NCBI RefSeq assembly: GCF_009741265.1 | Contig: NZ_WOWL01000001.1 | Coordinates: 2,976,001 to 3,040,000, forward strand | Length of the DNA stretch: 64,000 nt | Direction: 5' to 3' | DNA from: Pseudarthrobacter sp. GA104 | GTDB taxonomy: Bacteria; Actinomycetota; Actinomycetes; Actinomycetales; Micrococcaceae | Shown here: piece by piece, positions 32,528 to 41,557 of the stretch | How the letters are laid out: the number at the start of each line of letters is the position of its first letter | Numbering within the stretch: position 1 is the first letter of the stretch | The notes under the pieces: model-generated | What the model was told of the DNA's origin: nothing | What the model saw: the letters and a program-made list of their open reading frames with translations, nothing else | The model's database searches: none | Translations under genes and position numbers: made by a program

Positions 32528-32551
32528 GCCCGCGTACGGCGCGGGTGCGGA

Positions 32552-35500
32552 TCACCGGGATGGCGAGAACGTCCAGGTGCCGGCAAGGACGCGGAACTCC
32601 ACCTTGGCTGCACCGCTGGCCGTGCCGCCGTCGGGATGCATGCCCGGTTTCGCGGCACTCGCCGGAGCGGAATGTTCGACGGCGGCATCCGCCGCAGCGT
32701 CCTTAGTCCGGGACGTGACCCGGTACCTGCCGGCCGGCAGCCGGACAACTGCGGTGGTTCCGGCCGGAATGGTGCATTCCAGCCGCACCAGCCCGTCTTC
32801 CCGGCTCCAGTTGGCCTCCACATATCCGTTCGCCGCAGGCACGGAGCCGCGGGCATGTTCCAGCCGGCACAGCGGTGGCTCGAGCACCAGCCCGCAGCCT
32901 CCCGGTGAGCTGTATCGGACGCCCAGCAGGTGTTCAAGGATCTCCTTGGCCACGGATGCCGACCAGGCGTGGGACTGGCTGTAGTCCGTTCCCTCCACCA
33001 GGTCCCACGCCTCCCAGGTGAAGGTGGCACCGCGGTCCAAAAGACGTGCCCAGCCGGGCTGGTCCTTGTCCGTCAGAAGGTCCAGCACGGCGTCCGTCAG
33101 CCCCTGGGAAAGGAGTGCGCGAACCAGGCGGTGCACGGTCATGGGCCCCTGCATCATGCCCAAGGCGGCGATCCGCCGGGCGTCAGAGGCCGCCAGTTCC
33201 GGCTCGGTGATGCCCAAGGACAGCGGAAAGGATGCGGCGTGCTGTGAGGCGTGCGAGCTGGGTGTGCCGTCGGCGTGCAGGCCGTCCACCATCACACCGT
33301 CCACGCGCAGGCGGGCGCGGATTGCGCCGGCCAGGTGCCGGGCAGACGAGGCGTAGCGGATGGCGGCCTCGTGGTCGCCCGCCAGGCTGCAGAGCCGGGA
33401 CGTGGCGACGAGTGCAGAATAGGCCTGGGCGTTGACGGTTGTCTTGGCCGCGCACTCCATGTCGTAGCCGAACCGGCCGGGTTCGGGCCAGTCCACGATG
33501 CCGTGCAGGTAGGGGCCGGAACCGCCGCCCAGCCGGGTGACCAGTCCCGCCGTCGGACCATCTGCCGGAATGTGCCGCAGCGCGTAGTCCGCGGTGTTGC
33601 GGCAGTGCGGCAGCAGTTCCCGGACCAGGGCGAGGTCCCCGGTGCGCAGATGGTACTCCTCGGCCCACTCGGGAACCATGAGGGAGAAATCCGGGATGTC
33701 GCGCTTGCCGTCCCCATTGGGGTATACCGCGTTGTAGCGGCCCCGGTCTTCGCCGTCTGTCCAGTACCGGGCCGCCGACCAGCCGAACTCCCGCAGCGCC
33801 TGGGCGGTATAGGCATGTTCCCCGAAGAGCGCCATCGTGGCGTAGGAGATGTTCACGGCGTCCGCCAGGAACTGGCCCTTCTCCCGCGTAGGGGTGTCCA
33901 CGAACTGCTCCTGGACGCCGAACAGTGCTGAGTCCCGCAGCAGCTTGAAGACATCATTCAGGGCGGGATCCGAACTGCTGAAGCTCCCCTCGCCCGGATG
34001 CCGGCCGTGCACCACCAGTGCGCCCAGCCGGTTCACCTCTGCGGTGTCCACGCCGGGAAGCTCAAGGTAGCGGAAGCCCAGGTGCACCGTGGCCCGGAAC
34101 TGCTGCGGGCCCGCCGACTGCGTATACGGGAAGGACATGTCCGTGTTCTGGCTTGCCGTCCTTCCGGTGTCCACCCGTCCGTCGGCCCGGAGGGTGTAGC
34201 CGGTACGGATCATAAGGGTGCGGCCGGGAACGCCGTCCAGGAAGTCCACTTCGGGGCGCCCGGGAAGGACCTGGCCGAAGTCCGCCACCAGCGTGCCGTC
34301 GTCAGCCGCCAGAAAGGCCTTGGGCGCCGCGAATTCCTGGGCAAGGAAAGTGCGGCGCGGGTGCAGCCGGGGAAATTCCGGTGCCGGGTGGCCGCCGTAA
34401 CTGATCGCGGCGGGCAGGTCATCGGCGGCGGAGGGAGCCGCGGCGGCAGCATGCCCGTCCAGGTGTTCCACGGGGTCGCCCTCGTCGTTGCGGTACCCGG
34501 ACTGCCGGTAGGGCGCCTCGCCTGCGGTCCAGTCCGCTCCGGAGCCGAACACTTCCCGGCGGCCGTCCGTGTACTGCACGCTGATGTGGACCAGCAGGCC
34601 GGGCAGTCCGGCGGCGCGGCCTTGGCCCGGGCCGTACCAGTGGAGCAGGGCCGTCAGCGGAACAGCTGTGGCCGGAGGCTGGGCGGCGAGCAGCCCGGTG
34701 ACGTCTGCGGCGTCGTAGTAGCCTTCGCCCGGATAGCCGAAGGATGTTGTGCTCAAGCAGGCGGTACCGGCCAGGGAGAGCTGCGCGTGGTGGTTCGCGG
34801 CCAGGAACACCCGCGCGCGGCGCACTGTACCGGTCAACGTCAGGGTGGTCCGGAACAAGGTCCATTCATCCGGTTGGCGGTGCGCCGTAGTGGAACTCCA
34901 GTGGGCCAGGCAGGCGCGGGCGTGGTCCCCGGCGGCGTTGAACTTGTGGTCCAGCAGCAGGGCGCCGGCGGTGGTGATGCGAAGGGACGCGTACTCGGCC
35001 TGGGTCCGCGGACCCTGGTGCAGGGCGAGTTTGCCGGCGGACCCGGCAGCGGCCGGCTCATGCACGGCCAAGAGTTCTACACCGTCCAGGGAGACTGTGA
35101 TGGCCAGCCCGTCATCAGTGACCACCAGGTCCTGCCACGAGCCGGACGCCACGTCCTGGCGCGGCAGCCGGGCCGTGGCCAGCTCGGCGGTCTCCGGGGC
35201 GCCCGGGGCGGGAATGTCCCATTCCGGTGCATGCCGCAGGACCACCTCGCCCGCCGAGTTGAGTTCCAGCAGCAGGCCTGTGCCGGGTCCGTTGCTCCGC
35301 AGGATCAGTCCCGCCCATCCCATGGCCGGCCGGACGCGGGCTTCAAGGCGGAAGCTGCGGACAGGCGGGCAGGGAACCGGAAGGAACGGCGAGCCCGCCA
35401 CCCGCAGGGCGTTGTCCAGGATTTCCAGGGGTGCGCGGCCGCCGGGCACCCTCCTGATCCAGTCCGCCTGCCAGGAAGGATCGGCAAGCCCGGTGCTGAA

Positions 35501-35872
35501 AGGCTGCGCCGCGGACCAGGCCCCGGGCATTCCTGTTGCGTCGCGGACCCGCACGCGCCAGGCATAGTCTGTGTCGTCGTCGAGCGCTGGCCCGCAATAG
35601 GGGACGCCCCGCTGGGCGGCGGAGGGGACCGGCCCCGAACTCCAAAACTTCACCCCTTGTGAGTCTTCCACCGTGATTTCAAAGCCGGTCTGCAGTGCGC
35701 GCGCCGGGTCTGCGCCCTCCTGCTGGGCAAGTTGCCAGCTGAAGGTGGGGCGCGGCGTGGCCGTCAGGCAGGCCGCGAGGCCGTCGGTCAGGAGGTTGAC
35801 GGCGTGCAGCTGGCCGGTGGCGGTGGCTGGTGCTTTGCGTGCCGCGGCCTTCCCTGCCCACTGCCGGCGCAT
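32552..35872 (-). CDS. GH78 alpha-L-rhamnosidase
   Basis: A 1106-residue alpha-L-rhamnosidase. The N-terminal beta-sandwich module has FSWQLAQQEGADPARALQTG and WRVRVRD, the usual start of bacterial rhamnosidases. A concanavalin-like region follows, then the (alpha/alpha)6 barrel with the acidic motif VDTPTREKGQFLADAV near residue 660 and a C-terminal beta-sandwich. There is no signal peptide, so it removes terminal L-rhamnose from imported oligosaccharides. The ATG at 35872 shares bases with the stop of the upstream oxidoreductase gene (TGATG), so both are one operon. Released rhamnose would feed the rha genes at 47.9-53 kb. Confidence 0.92.
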   Translation of the reverse strand: MRRQWAGKAAARKAPATATGQLHAVNLLTDGLAACLTATPRPTFSWQLAQQEGADPARALQTGFEITVEDSQGVKFWSSGPVPSAAQRGVPYCGPALDDDTDYAWRVRVRDATGMPGAWSAAQPFSTGLADPSWQADWIRRVPGGRAPLEILDNALRVAGSPFLPVPCPPVRSFRLEARVRPAMGWAGLILRSNGPGTGLLLELNSAGEVVLRHAPEWDIPAPGAPETAELATARLPRQDVASGSWQDLVVTDDGLAITVSLDGVELLAVHEPAAAGSAGKLALHQGPRTQAEYASLRITTAGALLLDHKFNAAGDHARACLAHWSSTTAHRQPDEWTLFRTTLTLTGTVRRARVFLAANHHAQLSLAGTACLSTTSFGYPGEGYYDAADVTGLLAAQPPATAVPLTALLHWYGPGQGRAAGLPGLLVHISVQYTDGRREVFGSGADWTAGEAPYRQSGYRNDEGDPVEHLDGHAAAAAPSAADDLPAAISYGGHPAPEFPRLHPRRTFLAQEFAAPKAFLAADDGTLVADFGQVLPGRPEVDFLDGVPGRTLMIRTGYTLRADGRVDTGRTASQNTDMSFPYTQSAGPQQFRATVHLGFRYLELPGVDTAEVNRLGALVVHGRHPGEGSFSSSDPALNDVFKLLRDSALFGVQEQFVDTPTREKGQFLADAVNISYATMALFGEHAYTAQALREFGWSAARYWTDGEDRGRYNAVYPNGDGKRDIPDFSLMVPEWAEEYHLRTGDLALVRELLPHCRNTADYALRHIPADGPTAGLVTRLGGGSGPYLHGIVDWPEPGRFGYDMECAAKTTVNAQAYSALVATSRLCSLAGDHEAAIRYASSARHLAGAIRARLRVDGVMVDGLHADGTPSSHASQHAASFPLSLGITEPELAASDARRIAALGMMQGPMTVHRLVRALLSQGLTDAVLDLLTDKDQPGWARLLDRGATFTWEAWDLVEGTDYSQSHAWSASVAKEILEHLLGVRYSSPGGCGLVLEPPLCRLEHARGSVPAANGYVEANWSREDGLVRLECTIPAGTTAVVRLPAGRYRVTSRTKDAAADAAVEHSAPASAAKPGMHPDGGTASGAAKVEFRVLAGTWTFSPSR

Positions 35873-37110
35873 CAGGAAACCGGCAGGCTGAAGGCGTGAG
35901 GGGCACTGGTTGCCCACGGCAGGCCCAGCTCACTGAACGTGGCGTGCCCGCGGCCGGCACGGTCCAGTGCCGACTCGATGTCAAGGACGACGGCGCGGGC
36001 TGCTTCACCTGCCCCCTCCCACCGGACGTGCGCATCACCGATGGGCGCGGGCGGCGGAGCGGTCCGGACCGCTTCCAGGACCAGCATGAATGCGCCGCTG
36101 TCCAGCAGCGGGCTGGTCAGCGGGGTTCCGCCGTTCCGGTGCGCCAGGAGGTTCTCGGTGAGGTCGTCGCGGCCATAGGTTTCCTCGGAGGTGCCGGCCT
36201 CCGTGGTGACGCTCAGGCGGTCCTCCGTGTAGTGGAACACGGCAGTTCCGGCTGATCCCTGGAGGGTGACGCAGGGCTCCACCGATTCCGCCGCGCAGAT
36301 GGTGAGGGCGCAGGTGATGGGCAGGCCGGACACCGTGCGGATACGGATCACTGAGGTGTCATCGGACTCGATATCGTTGGCACGGTACAGCTCGGTTTCC
36401 ACGGACACCACATCAGCCGTGGTCCGTGCCCCGGCGATCCTCAACGCCGTTGCCACGGCATGCGCCAGGGGATTGGTGGCCACACCGTCCACCACGTCCA
36501 CGCCGTTGATGCTGCGCTTTCCGGCCCACCGTGAGCGTTTGTAGTACGCCCGGTCGCGGACCCAGCGGCCCGTGGCCGAAATGCCCTGGAGCGTGCCGAT
36601 GGTGCCGTCCGCCAGCAGGTCTTCGATGGCCTGAAGGGCATGCGAACCGAGGCTCTGGAACCCCACCTGGACGCTTCTGCCCGATGCCGCGGCTGCGTCA
36701 CAGAGCCGGTTGAAGTCCGCCAATGACGCAACGGGAGGCTTCTCCAGATAGAGGTCCGCGTCTGTCCGCAGGGCCGCCAGCGCCAGCGGGGCATGGGTCT
36801 GGATGGGGGTTGCCACGATGACCAGGTCCAGCGTCCGGGTGGCGGCGAGCAGCTCGGCCAGCCCCGGATAGACCGCGGCCGACGGCGGGAGGGAACCGGC
36901 TTCCGGCGGCTGCGGGTCCGCCACGGCAATGAGTTCGACGGCGCCTGCCGCCTGGAGCCGTTCAAGGTTGCGGAGGTGGTGGGTGCCGAAGCCGTGCACG
37001 CCGACGAGGGCCACCCTGGCTGCCCTGCTGCCGTCCATGGCAGGCGCCCAGGCCCCGGCGGACGCTTCGGCGGGCGTTTCGGTGGAACGGGTGCCTCTTG
37101 GCGTTCCCAT
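35872..37110 (-). CDS. Gfo/Idh/MocA family oxidoreductase
   Basis: A 412-residue NAD(P)-dependent oxidoreductase: VALVGVHGFGTHHLRNL (nucleotide fold), LEKPPVASL (EKP motif) and NPLAHAVATALRI in the second half. Long stretches match the first half of the fusion protein at 15695-17797, for example ATPIQTHAPLALAAL and DVVDGVATN, but the DUF6807 domain is absent. The ATG at 37110 has GGAGAA upstream. Coupled to the rhamnosidase, it may modify the sugar left after rhamnose removal, or act before it so that the glycosidic bond can be broken (both inferences). Confidence 0.85.
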   Translation of the reverse strand: MGTPRGTRSTETPAEASAGAWAPAMDGSRAARVALVGVHGFGTHHLRNLERLQAAGAVELIAVADPQPPEAGSLPPSAAVYPGLAELLAATRTLDLVIVATPIQTHAPLALAALRTDADLYLEKPPVASLADFNRLCDAAAASGRSVQVGFQSLGSHALQAIEDLLADGTIGTLQGISATGRWVRDRAYYKRSRWAGKRSINGVDVVDGVATNPLAHAVATALRIAGARTTADVVSVETELYRANDIESDDTSVIRIRTVSGLPITCALTICAAESVEPCVTLQGSAGTAVFHYTEDRLSVTTEAGTSEETYGRDDLTENLLAHRNGGTPLTSPLLDSGAFMLVLEAVRTAPPPAPIGDAHVRWEGAGEAARAVVLDIESALDRAGRGHATFSELGLPWATSAPHAFSLPVS

Positions 37111-37160
37111 GGTTCTCCGTTCTGCCCGGCGGGCACTGGCCGTTGCGCGAGCAGGATTCA

Positions 37161-37173
37161 GCAAGCGCTTTCC
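37161..37173. promoter_or_regulatory. LacI-type operator
   Basis: GCAAGCGCTTTCC, of the same form as the sites at 27229, lies about 50 bases before the oxidoreductase/rhamnosidase operon. Confidence 0.45.
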
Positions 37174-37214
37174 ACCAACCAGTGTGCGGGACGGGAAGGG
37201 TTGGAGTCCAGTTA

Positions 37215-37226
37215 TGTAACGATTCA
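37215..37226. promoter_or_regulatory. rhamnose-type operator candidate
   Basis: TGTAACGATTCA matches TGAATCGATTCA at 10 of 12 positions and differs by one base from the reverse complement of the site at 47872. It lies in the divergent region between the rhamnosidase and YesL/ABC operons. Confidence 0.55.
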
Positions 37227-37269
37227 AAAATTGGCTTGACCCGACCGCCTCAGGGGGTCTAGATTTTCG

Positions 37270-37283
37270 AGAAACCGATTACT
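37270..37283. promoter_or_regulatory. LacI-type operator, weaker
   Basis: AGAAACCGATTACT resembles the site at 19238. It lies about 70 bases before the YesL gene. Confidence 0.45.
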
Positions 37284-37347
37284 GGCGTGACGCGGACCAC
37301 TACCGCCTTCGCCTCTGCAACGATGGAGAAATGGAGGGAGCTGCGCC

Positions 37348-38016
37348 ATGCCGTCTGGATCCTTCAACGCCCGTGCCTACTCGTTCTTTGACACGCTCCT
37401 TTGGATCGCCTGCCTGAACCTGCTGTGGATCTTTTTTGCCCTGGCTGGCGCGGGCATCCTCGGTGCCGGTCCGGCCACCGCGGCCGCCCACATCGCAATA
37501 CGAAAGCGGGTGCGGGGGAATGAGGCTCCGCTGGCTCGGAGCTTTGCTTCCCACTACTTCAGCAACTTCGGCAGAGCCAATGCCATCGCCCTGCCCGTCA
37601 TGGGTGTGGCGGTAGTCCTGGCCATGAACTGGAACTACTTTTCGCGCTCCGGCGATGTCATTTCGCAGCTCGTTGCGGCAGGAATCTTCGTGGTGGCCAT
37701 CTTCCTGGCCGGGGCAGCGTGCTACCTCTTTCCCATGTATGCGCGGTATGAGCTGCCCCTGGCCCAGTACCTGCTCACGTCGTCCCGTTTTGCCTTCCGC
37801 CATCTGGCTGGAACGGTCATCCTGCTGTTCATCTCCGCTGCCGCGTTCTATGCAAGCAGCACGATCCCCGGCCTGATCCCGTTCTTCAGCGTCGGCGCCT
37901 GGCTGTTCGTTACAGGCTGGCTGTGTGACAGGTTCTTCAGCGCCAATGACGAATCGGTCGCCACGGCGGAAGCGGCCGCCCCCGATGATGCCGTGCCGGT
38001 GGCCTCAGTGGCCTGA
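37348..38016 (+). CDS. yesL: YesL (DUF624) family membrane protein
   Basis: A 222-residue membrane protein with five or six hydrophobic segments (residues ~17-40, 83-95, 107-128, 148-170, 176-195). The opening FNARAYSFFDTLLWIACLNLLWIFFALAG is typical of YesL/DUF624. In Bacillus subtilis YesL heads the rhamnogalacturonan gene cluster; its role is unproved, possibly assisting the importer. Here it likewise precedes an LplABC-type importer. GGAGGGAG precedes the ATG. Confidence 0.85.
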   Translation: MPSGSFNARAYSFFDTLLWIACLNLLWIFFALAGAGILGAGPATAAAHIAIRKRVRGNEAPLARSFASHYFSNFGRANAIALPVMGVAVVLAMNWNYFSRSGDVISQLVAAGIFVVAIFLAGAACYLFPMYARYELPLAQYLLTSSRFAFRHLAGTVILLFISAAAFYASSTIPGLIPFFSVGAWLFVTGWLCDRFFSANDESVATAEAAAPDDAVPVASVA

Positions 38017-38087
38017 CCCGTCGTACCCGCCAGCAAGTCCTGCGCCGGTGCTCCGGCCCCTTGCCGCCGTCGGCCTCACCGCACTAC

Positions 38088-38099
38088 TGAAACGTATCA
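38088..38099. promoter_or_regulatory. rhamnose-type operator candidate
   Basis: TGAAACGTATCA shares the TGAA-CG-TCA frame with the sites at 47885 and 37215. It lies 55-66 bases before the binding-protein gene, so the importer may have its own promoter. Confidence 0.45.
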
Positions 38100-38153
38100 A
38101 AATCCCTATGCCATGCTCGCCAACCAACCCCGAAGAAGTGGAAAAGGAACAAG

Positions 38154-39683
38154 ATGATTACCAGAAAACTCAGCCTGGCCGCCGCCGTCGTGACCGCCAC
38201 GGCCCTGACACTGACAGCCTGCGGAGCCGGGGAAACCCAGTCCGCGGACCTGGCCGCCATCAACGTGATGGCCCCCTTCCTCGAGGCGCAGCCGCCCTCC
38301 GCGGACGGCGCCGTCCAACAGAAGTTGGAGGAACTCACAGGGAAGGACGTCAACATCGCCTGGACGCCTAACGCCTCCTATGAAGACAAGATGAACATCA
38401 CGCTGGCTTCGTCCGAGATTCCGCACGTCCTGGTGGTGCAGAGCAAGTCTCCGGGCTTCGTCAAGAACGCCGAAGCGGGTGCCTTCTGGGACCTCACGGA
38501 TAAGCTCAAGGAGTACCCAAACCTGAAGTCCACCTCCCCGGCGGTGGAGCGGAACGCCAGCATCAACGGCAAGGTCTACGGCGTTTACCGCGCCCGCAAC
38601 CCGATCCGCTCGGCTGTCATGTTCCGCCAGGACTGGCTGGACAAACTGGGCCTGCAAGCGCCCAAAACCACCGAGGACCTCTACAAGGTGGCCAAGGCCT
38701 TCACGGAACAGGACCCGGACGGCAACGGCCAGAACGATACCTGGGGCATCACCATCCCGAAGTGGGGCGCATTGGGGTCCAACAGCCCCTACGACATGAT
38801 CGAAACCTGGTACGGCGCCGGCAACCGCTGGGCCGAACGTGACGGCAAGCTGGTCCCGAGCTTTGAGACCGAAGAGTTCATCGAAGCCAACCGCTTCGTC
38901 AAGAAGATGGTGGATGAGAAGCTCATCAACCCTGACTTTGCCACCTTCGACGGGACCAAGTGGAACGAGCCCTTCTTCAACGGCAAGGGCGGCATCATTA
39001 TCGACGTCGACTCCCGTGTCAGCGTGCTGATCAACCTGTTCAAGCAGGCCAACCCCAACGACTTTGAAAACAAGGTCGGCTTTGTCGGCGGGCTCGAAGG
39101 CCCGGACGGTGAACTGCACACACATCCCACCGACGGTTACTCCGGCTTCCTGGCCATTCCCAAAACCAGCGTCCGGACCGAGGCCGAGCTGAAGACCGTG
39201 CTGGAGTTCCTGAACAAGATGAACTCCAAGGAAACCGCTGTCCTGCTGAACAACGGCATCGAGGGCGTGAACTTCACGGTGGAGGACGGCAAGGCCGCCA
39301 CCATCAAACCCGAGACCCCTGAGGGCAAGGTGGTCAACACCGATATCAAGAGCTACGCCCAGCTGGGAATGAACGTCACGGGCAACAACTTCTACCCGGT
39401 CAAGCAGGCCTCGGGCTACGAGCAGGAGGTCTTCGACAAGCGGGTCGAGGTCATGGCCGAGGACCTCAAGAGCGCGGTCTACAACCCGGCAGCAGCCTTC
39501 GTCTCACCCACGTATGTGGCCAAGGGCGCGCAGCTGGACAACATTGTGGCCGATGCCCGGATCAAGTACCTGGCCGGCCAGATTGATGAGCAGGGCCTGA
39601 AGGACGCCATCAAGCTGTGGAAGAGCAGCGGCGGCGACAAGGTCCAGGAAGAAATCAACAAGCTCTGGCAGGACAGCAAGTAA
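38154..39683 (+). CDS. LplA/YtcQ-type substrate-binding lipoprotein
   Basis: A 509-residue solute-binding lipoprotein with signal and lipobox LTAC (Cys ~23). Length and motifs such as YEDKMNITLASSEIPHVL and QDPDGNGQNDTWG place it in the LplA/YtcQ group that binds complex oligosaccharides, including rhamnogalacturonan fragments. It is followed without a gap by two LplB/LplC-type permease genes and then by rhamnogalacturonan-specific enzymes. Confidence 0.9.
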   Translation: MITRKLSLAAAVVTATALTLTACGAGETQSADLAAINVMAPFLEAQPPSADGAVQQKLEELTGKDVNIAWTPNASYEDKMNITLASSEIPHVLVVQSKSPGFVKNAEAGAFWDLTDKLKEYPNLKSTSPAVERNASINGKVYGVYRARNPIRSAVMFRQDWLDKLGLQAPKTTEDLYKVAKAFTEQDPDGNGQNDTWGITIPKWGALGSNSPYDMIETWYGAGNRWAERDGKLVPSFETEEFIEANRFVKKMVDEKLINPDFATFDGTKWNEPFFNGKGGIIIDVDSRVSVLINLFKQANPNDFENKVGFVGGLEGPDGELHTHPTDGYSGFLAIPKTSVRTEAELKTVLEFLNKMNSKETAVLLNNGIEGVNFTVEDGKAATIKPETPEGKVVNTDIKSYAQLGMNVTGNNFYPVKQASGYEQEVFDKRVEVMAEDLKSAVYNPAAAFVSPTYVAKGAQLDNIVADARIKYLAGQIDEQGLKDAIKLWKSSGGDKVQEEINKLWQDSK

Positions 39684-40655
39684 ATGGCAGCCCCTGTCAT
39701 TGACGCCCAGGCCGGGGAGCGGGCGCAGCCCGTCTCCGCTCCCCGGCCGCGGGGCAGGTTCTCCGTCCACTTCGCGCACTATAAGTGGCTGTACCTCCTG
39801 CTGCTGCCCGGCGTGCTCTATTTCGCCGTCTTCCGCTACGCCCCGATGTACGGGGTGTCGATCGCCTTCAAGGACTACGTCCCGTTCCTCGGGGTGAACG
39901 GCAGCCCGTGGGTGGGGTTCCAGCATTTCCAGGACTTCTTCGCCAACCCGGACTTCCCCCGGCTGCTGGGCAACACGCTGATCCTGGCGTTCCTGAACCT
40001 GGGTATCGCGTTCCCGCTGACCATCGTGCTGGCGCTGCTGCTGAACGAGGTCCGCCTCTCCATCCTCAAGCGCACCGTCCAGACCCTGGTCTACATCCCG
40101 CACTTTCTCTCGTGGACCATCGTGGCGTCGCTGAGTTTCCTGCTGTTCGCGCTGGACTTCGGCCCGCTGTTCCTGTTCCTGAACAACGTGATGGGCACGG
40201 ACATCGACTTCCTGTCCGACCCTGCCTGGTTCCGGCCGCTGATCGTGCTCCAGGAGATCTGGAAGAACACCGGCTGGGGAACCATCATCTTCCTCGCCGC
40301 CCTGGCCACCGTGGACCAGGACCAGTACGAGGCCGCCATCATTGACGGCGCCGGACGGTTCCGCCGGGTATGGCACATCACCCTGCCCGGGATCCGCTCC
40401 ACCATCATCGTGATGCTCATCCTCGCGATCGGGCAGATGCTCAACACCGGCTTCGAGCAGATCTACCTGATGACCAACGCCCTGAACCGCGATGTCGCTG
40501 ACGTCTTCGACACCTACGTCTACTTCGTGGGCATCACCCAGGGCGCCTACTCCTATTCCACCGCGGTGGGACTGTTCAAATCCCTGGTGGGCATCGTGCT
40601 GATCTTCGGCACCAACGCCCTGGCCAAGCGGTTCAACCAGAGCGGACTGTTCTAA
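39684..40655 (+). CDS. LplB/YteP-type ABC permease
   Basis: A 323-residue permease. It carries the LplB signature GVLYFAVFRYAPMYGVSIAFKDY in helix 1 and its loop, and the EAA loop QYEAAIIDGAGRFRRVWHIT near residue 215. The ATG follows the binding-protein stop directly and its own stop overlaps the next ATG by one base, so the three genes form a tight operon. Confidence 0.92.
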   Translation: MAAPVIDAQAGERAQPVSAPRPRGRFSVHFAHYKWLYLLLLPGVLYFAVFRYAPMYGVSIAFKDYVPFLGVNGSPWVGFQHFQDFFANPDFPRLLGNTLILAFLNLGIAFPLTIVLALLLNEVRLSILKRTVQTLVYIPHFLSWTIVASLSFLLFALDFGPLFLFLNNVMGTDIDFLSDPAWFRPLIVLQEIWKNTGWGTIIFLAALATVDQDQYEAAIIDGAGRFRRVWHITLPGIRSTIIVMLILAIGQMLNTGFEQIYLMTNALNRDVADVFDTYVYFVGITQGAYSYSTAVGLFKSLVGIVLIFGTNALAKRFNQSGLF

Positions 40656-41527
40656 TGAAGATTCACAACACCACCGGCGGCCGGATTTTCGACGCCGCCA
40701 ACTACGTCTTCCTGGCCCTGATCGGCATCATCACCCTGCTGCCGTTCATCTATGTTTTCGCCGGTTCCTTCGCCACCGAAGCCGAGATCACCCGGCGGGC
40801 CTTCTTCGTCTGGCCCGAACAGTTTTCCCTGGGCTCCTACGAGTACATCTTCTCCACGCCCGCCTTCATCCGCGCCCTGGTCACCACTGTCCTGGTCACC
40901 GCCGTGGGCACCGGGGTCCAGCTGATCCTGACCGTCACCATGGCCTACCCGCTGGCCAAACGGAACCTCCGCGGCCGCAAGCTCATCCTGTCCCTGGTGG
41001 TCTTCGCCATGGTCTTCTCCGGCGGCATGATTCCCACTTTCCTGCTGGTCAAGGACCTCGGCCTGCTCAACAGCTACTGGGCCCTGATCCTGCCGGCGGC
41101 CATCAACCCGTTCAGCCTGATCATCATCAAGAACTTCTTCCAGGAGCTTCCCGCCGAGCTCGAGGAATCCGCCAAGATGGACGGCGCCACCGAGGTCGGG
41201 ATCCTCTGGCGCATCCTGCTGCCGCTGTCCAAGCCGGTGCTGGCCACGTTCGCGCTGTTCTACGCCGTGGGCATCTGGAACGACTTCATGTCACCCCTGC
41301 TCTACCTCTCCGACAACTCCAAATGGACCCTGCAGATGTACCTGCGCCAGGTCACAGCCTCCTCCGACCTGCTCGGCACCGGAAACGTGGACCCCAACTA
41401 CATCCCCCCGGAACAGGGCATCAAATTCGCGGTCATCGTGGTGGCAACCCTGCCCATCCTGGTCTTCTACCCGTTCCTGCAAAAACACTTCGCCAAAGGC
41501 ATGCTCATTGGCTCCGTCAAGGGCTGA
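40655..41527 (+). CDS. LplC/YtcP-type ABC permease
   Basis: A 290-residue permease with EAA loop ELEESAKMDGATEVGILWRI near residue 169 and the typical C-terminal LQKHFAKGMLIGSVKG. It pairs with the LplB-type subunit. No ATPase gene is present; in Bacillus such importers use the shared ATPase MsmX. Confidence 0.92.
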   Translation: MKIHNTTGGRIFDAANYVFLALIGIITLLPFIYVFAGSFATEAEITRRAFFVWPEQFSLGSYEYIFSTPAFIRALVTTVLVTAVGTGVQLILTVTMAYPLAKRNLRGRKLILSLVVFAMVFSGGMIPTFLLVKDLGLLNSYWALILPAAINPFSLIIIKNFFQELPAELEESAKMDGATEVGILWRILLPLSKPVLATFALFYAVGIWNDFMSPLLYLSDNSKWTLQMYLRQVTASSDLLGTGNVDPNYIPPEQGIKFAVIVVATLPILVFYPFLQKHFAKGMLIGSVKG

Positions 41528-41557
41528 TGGGGGAGCCGGACTACCAGAAAGCACAGC

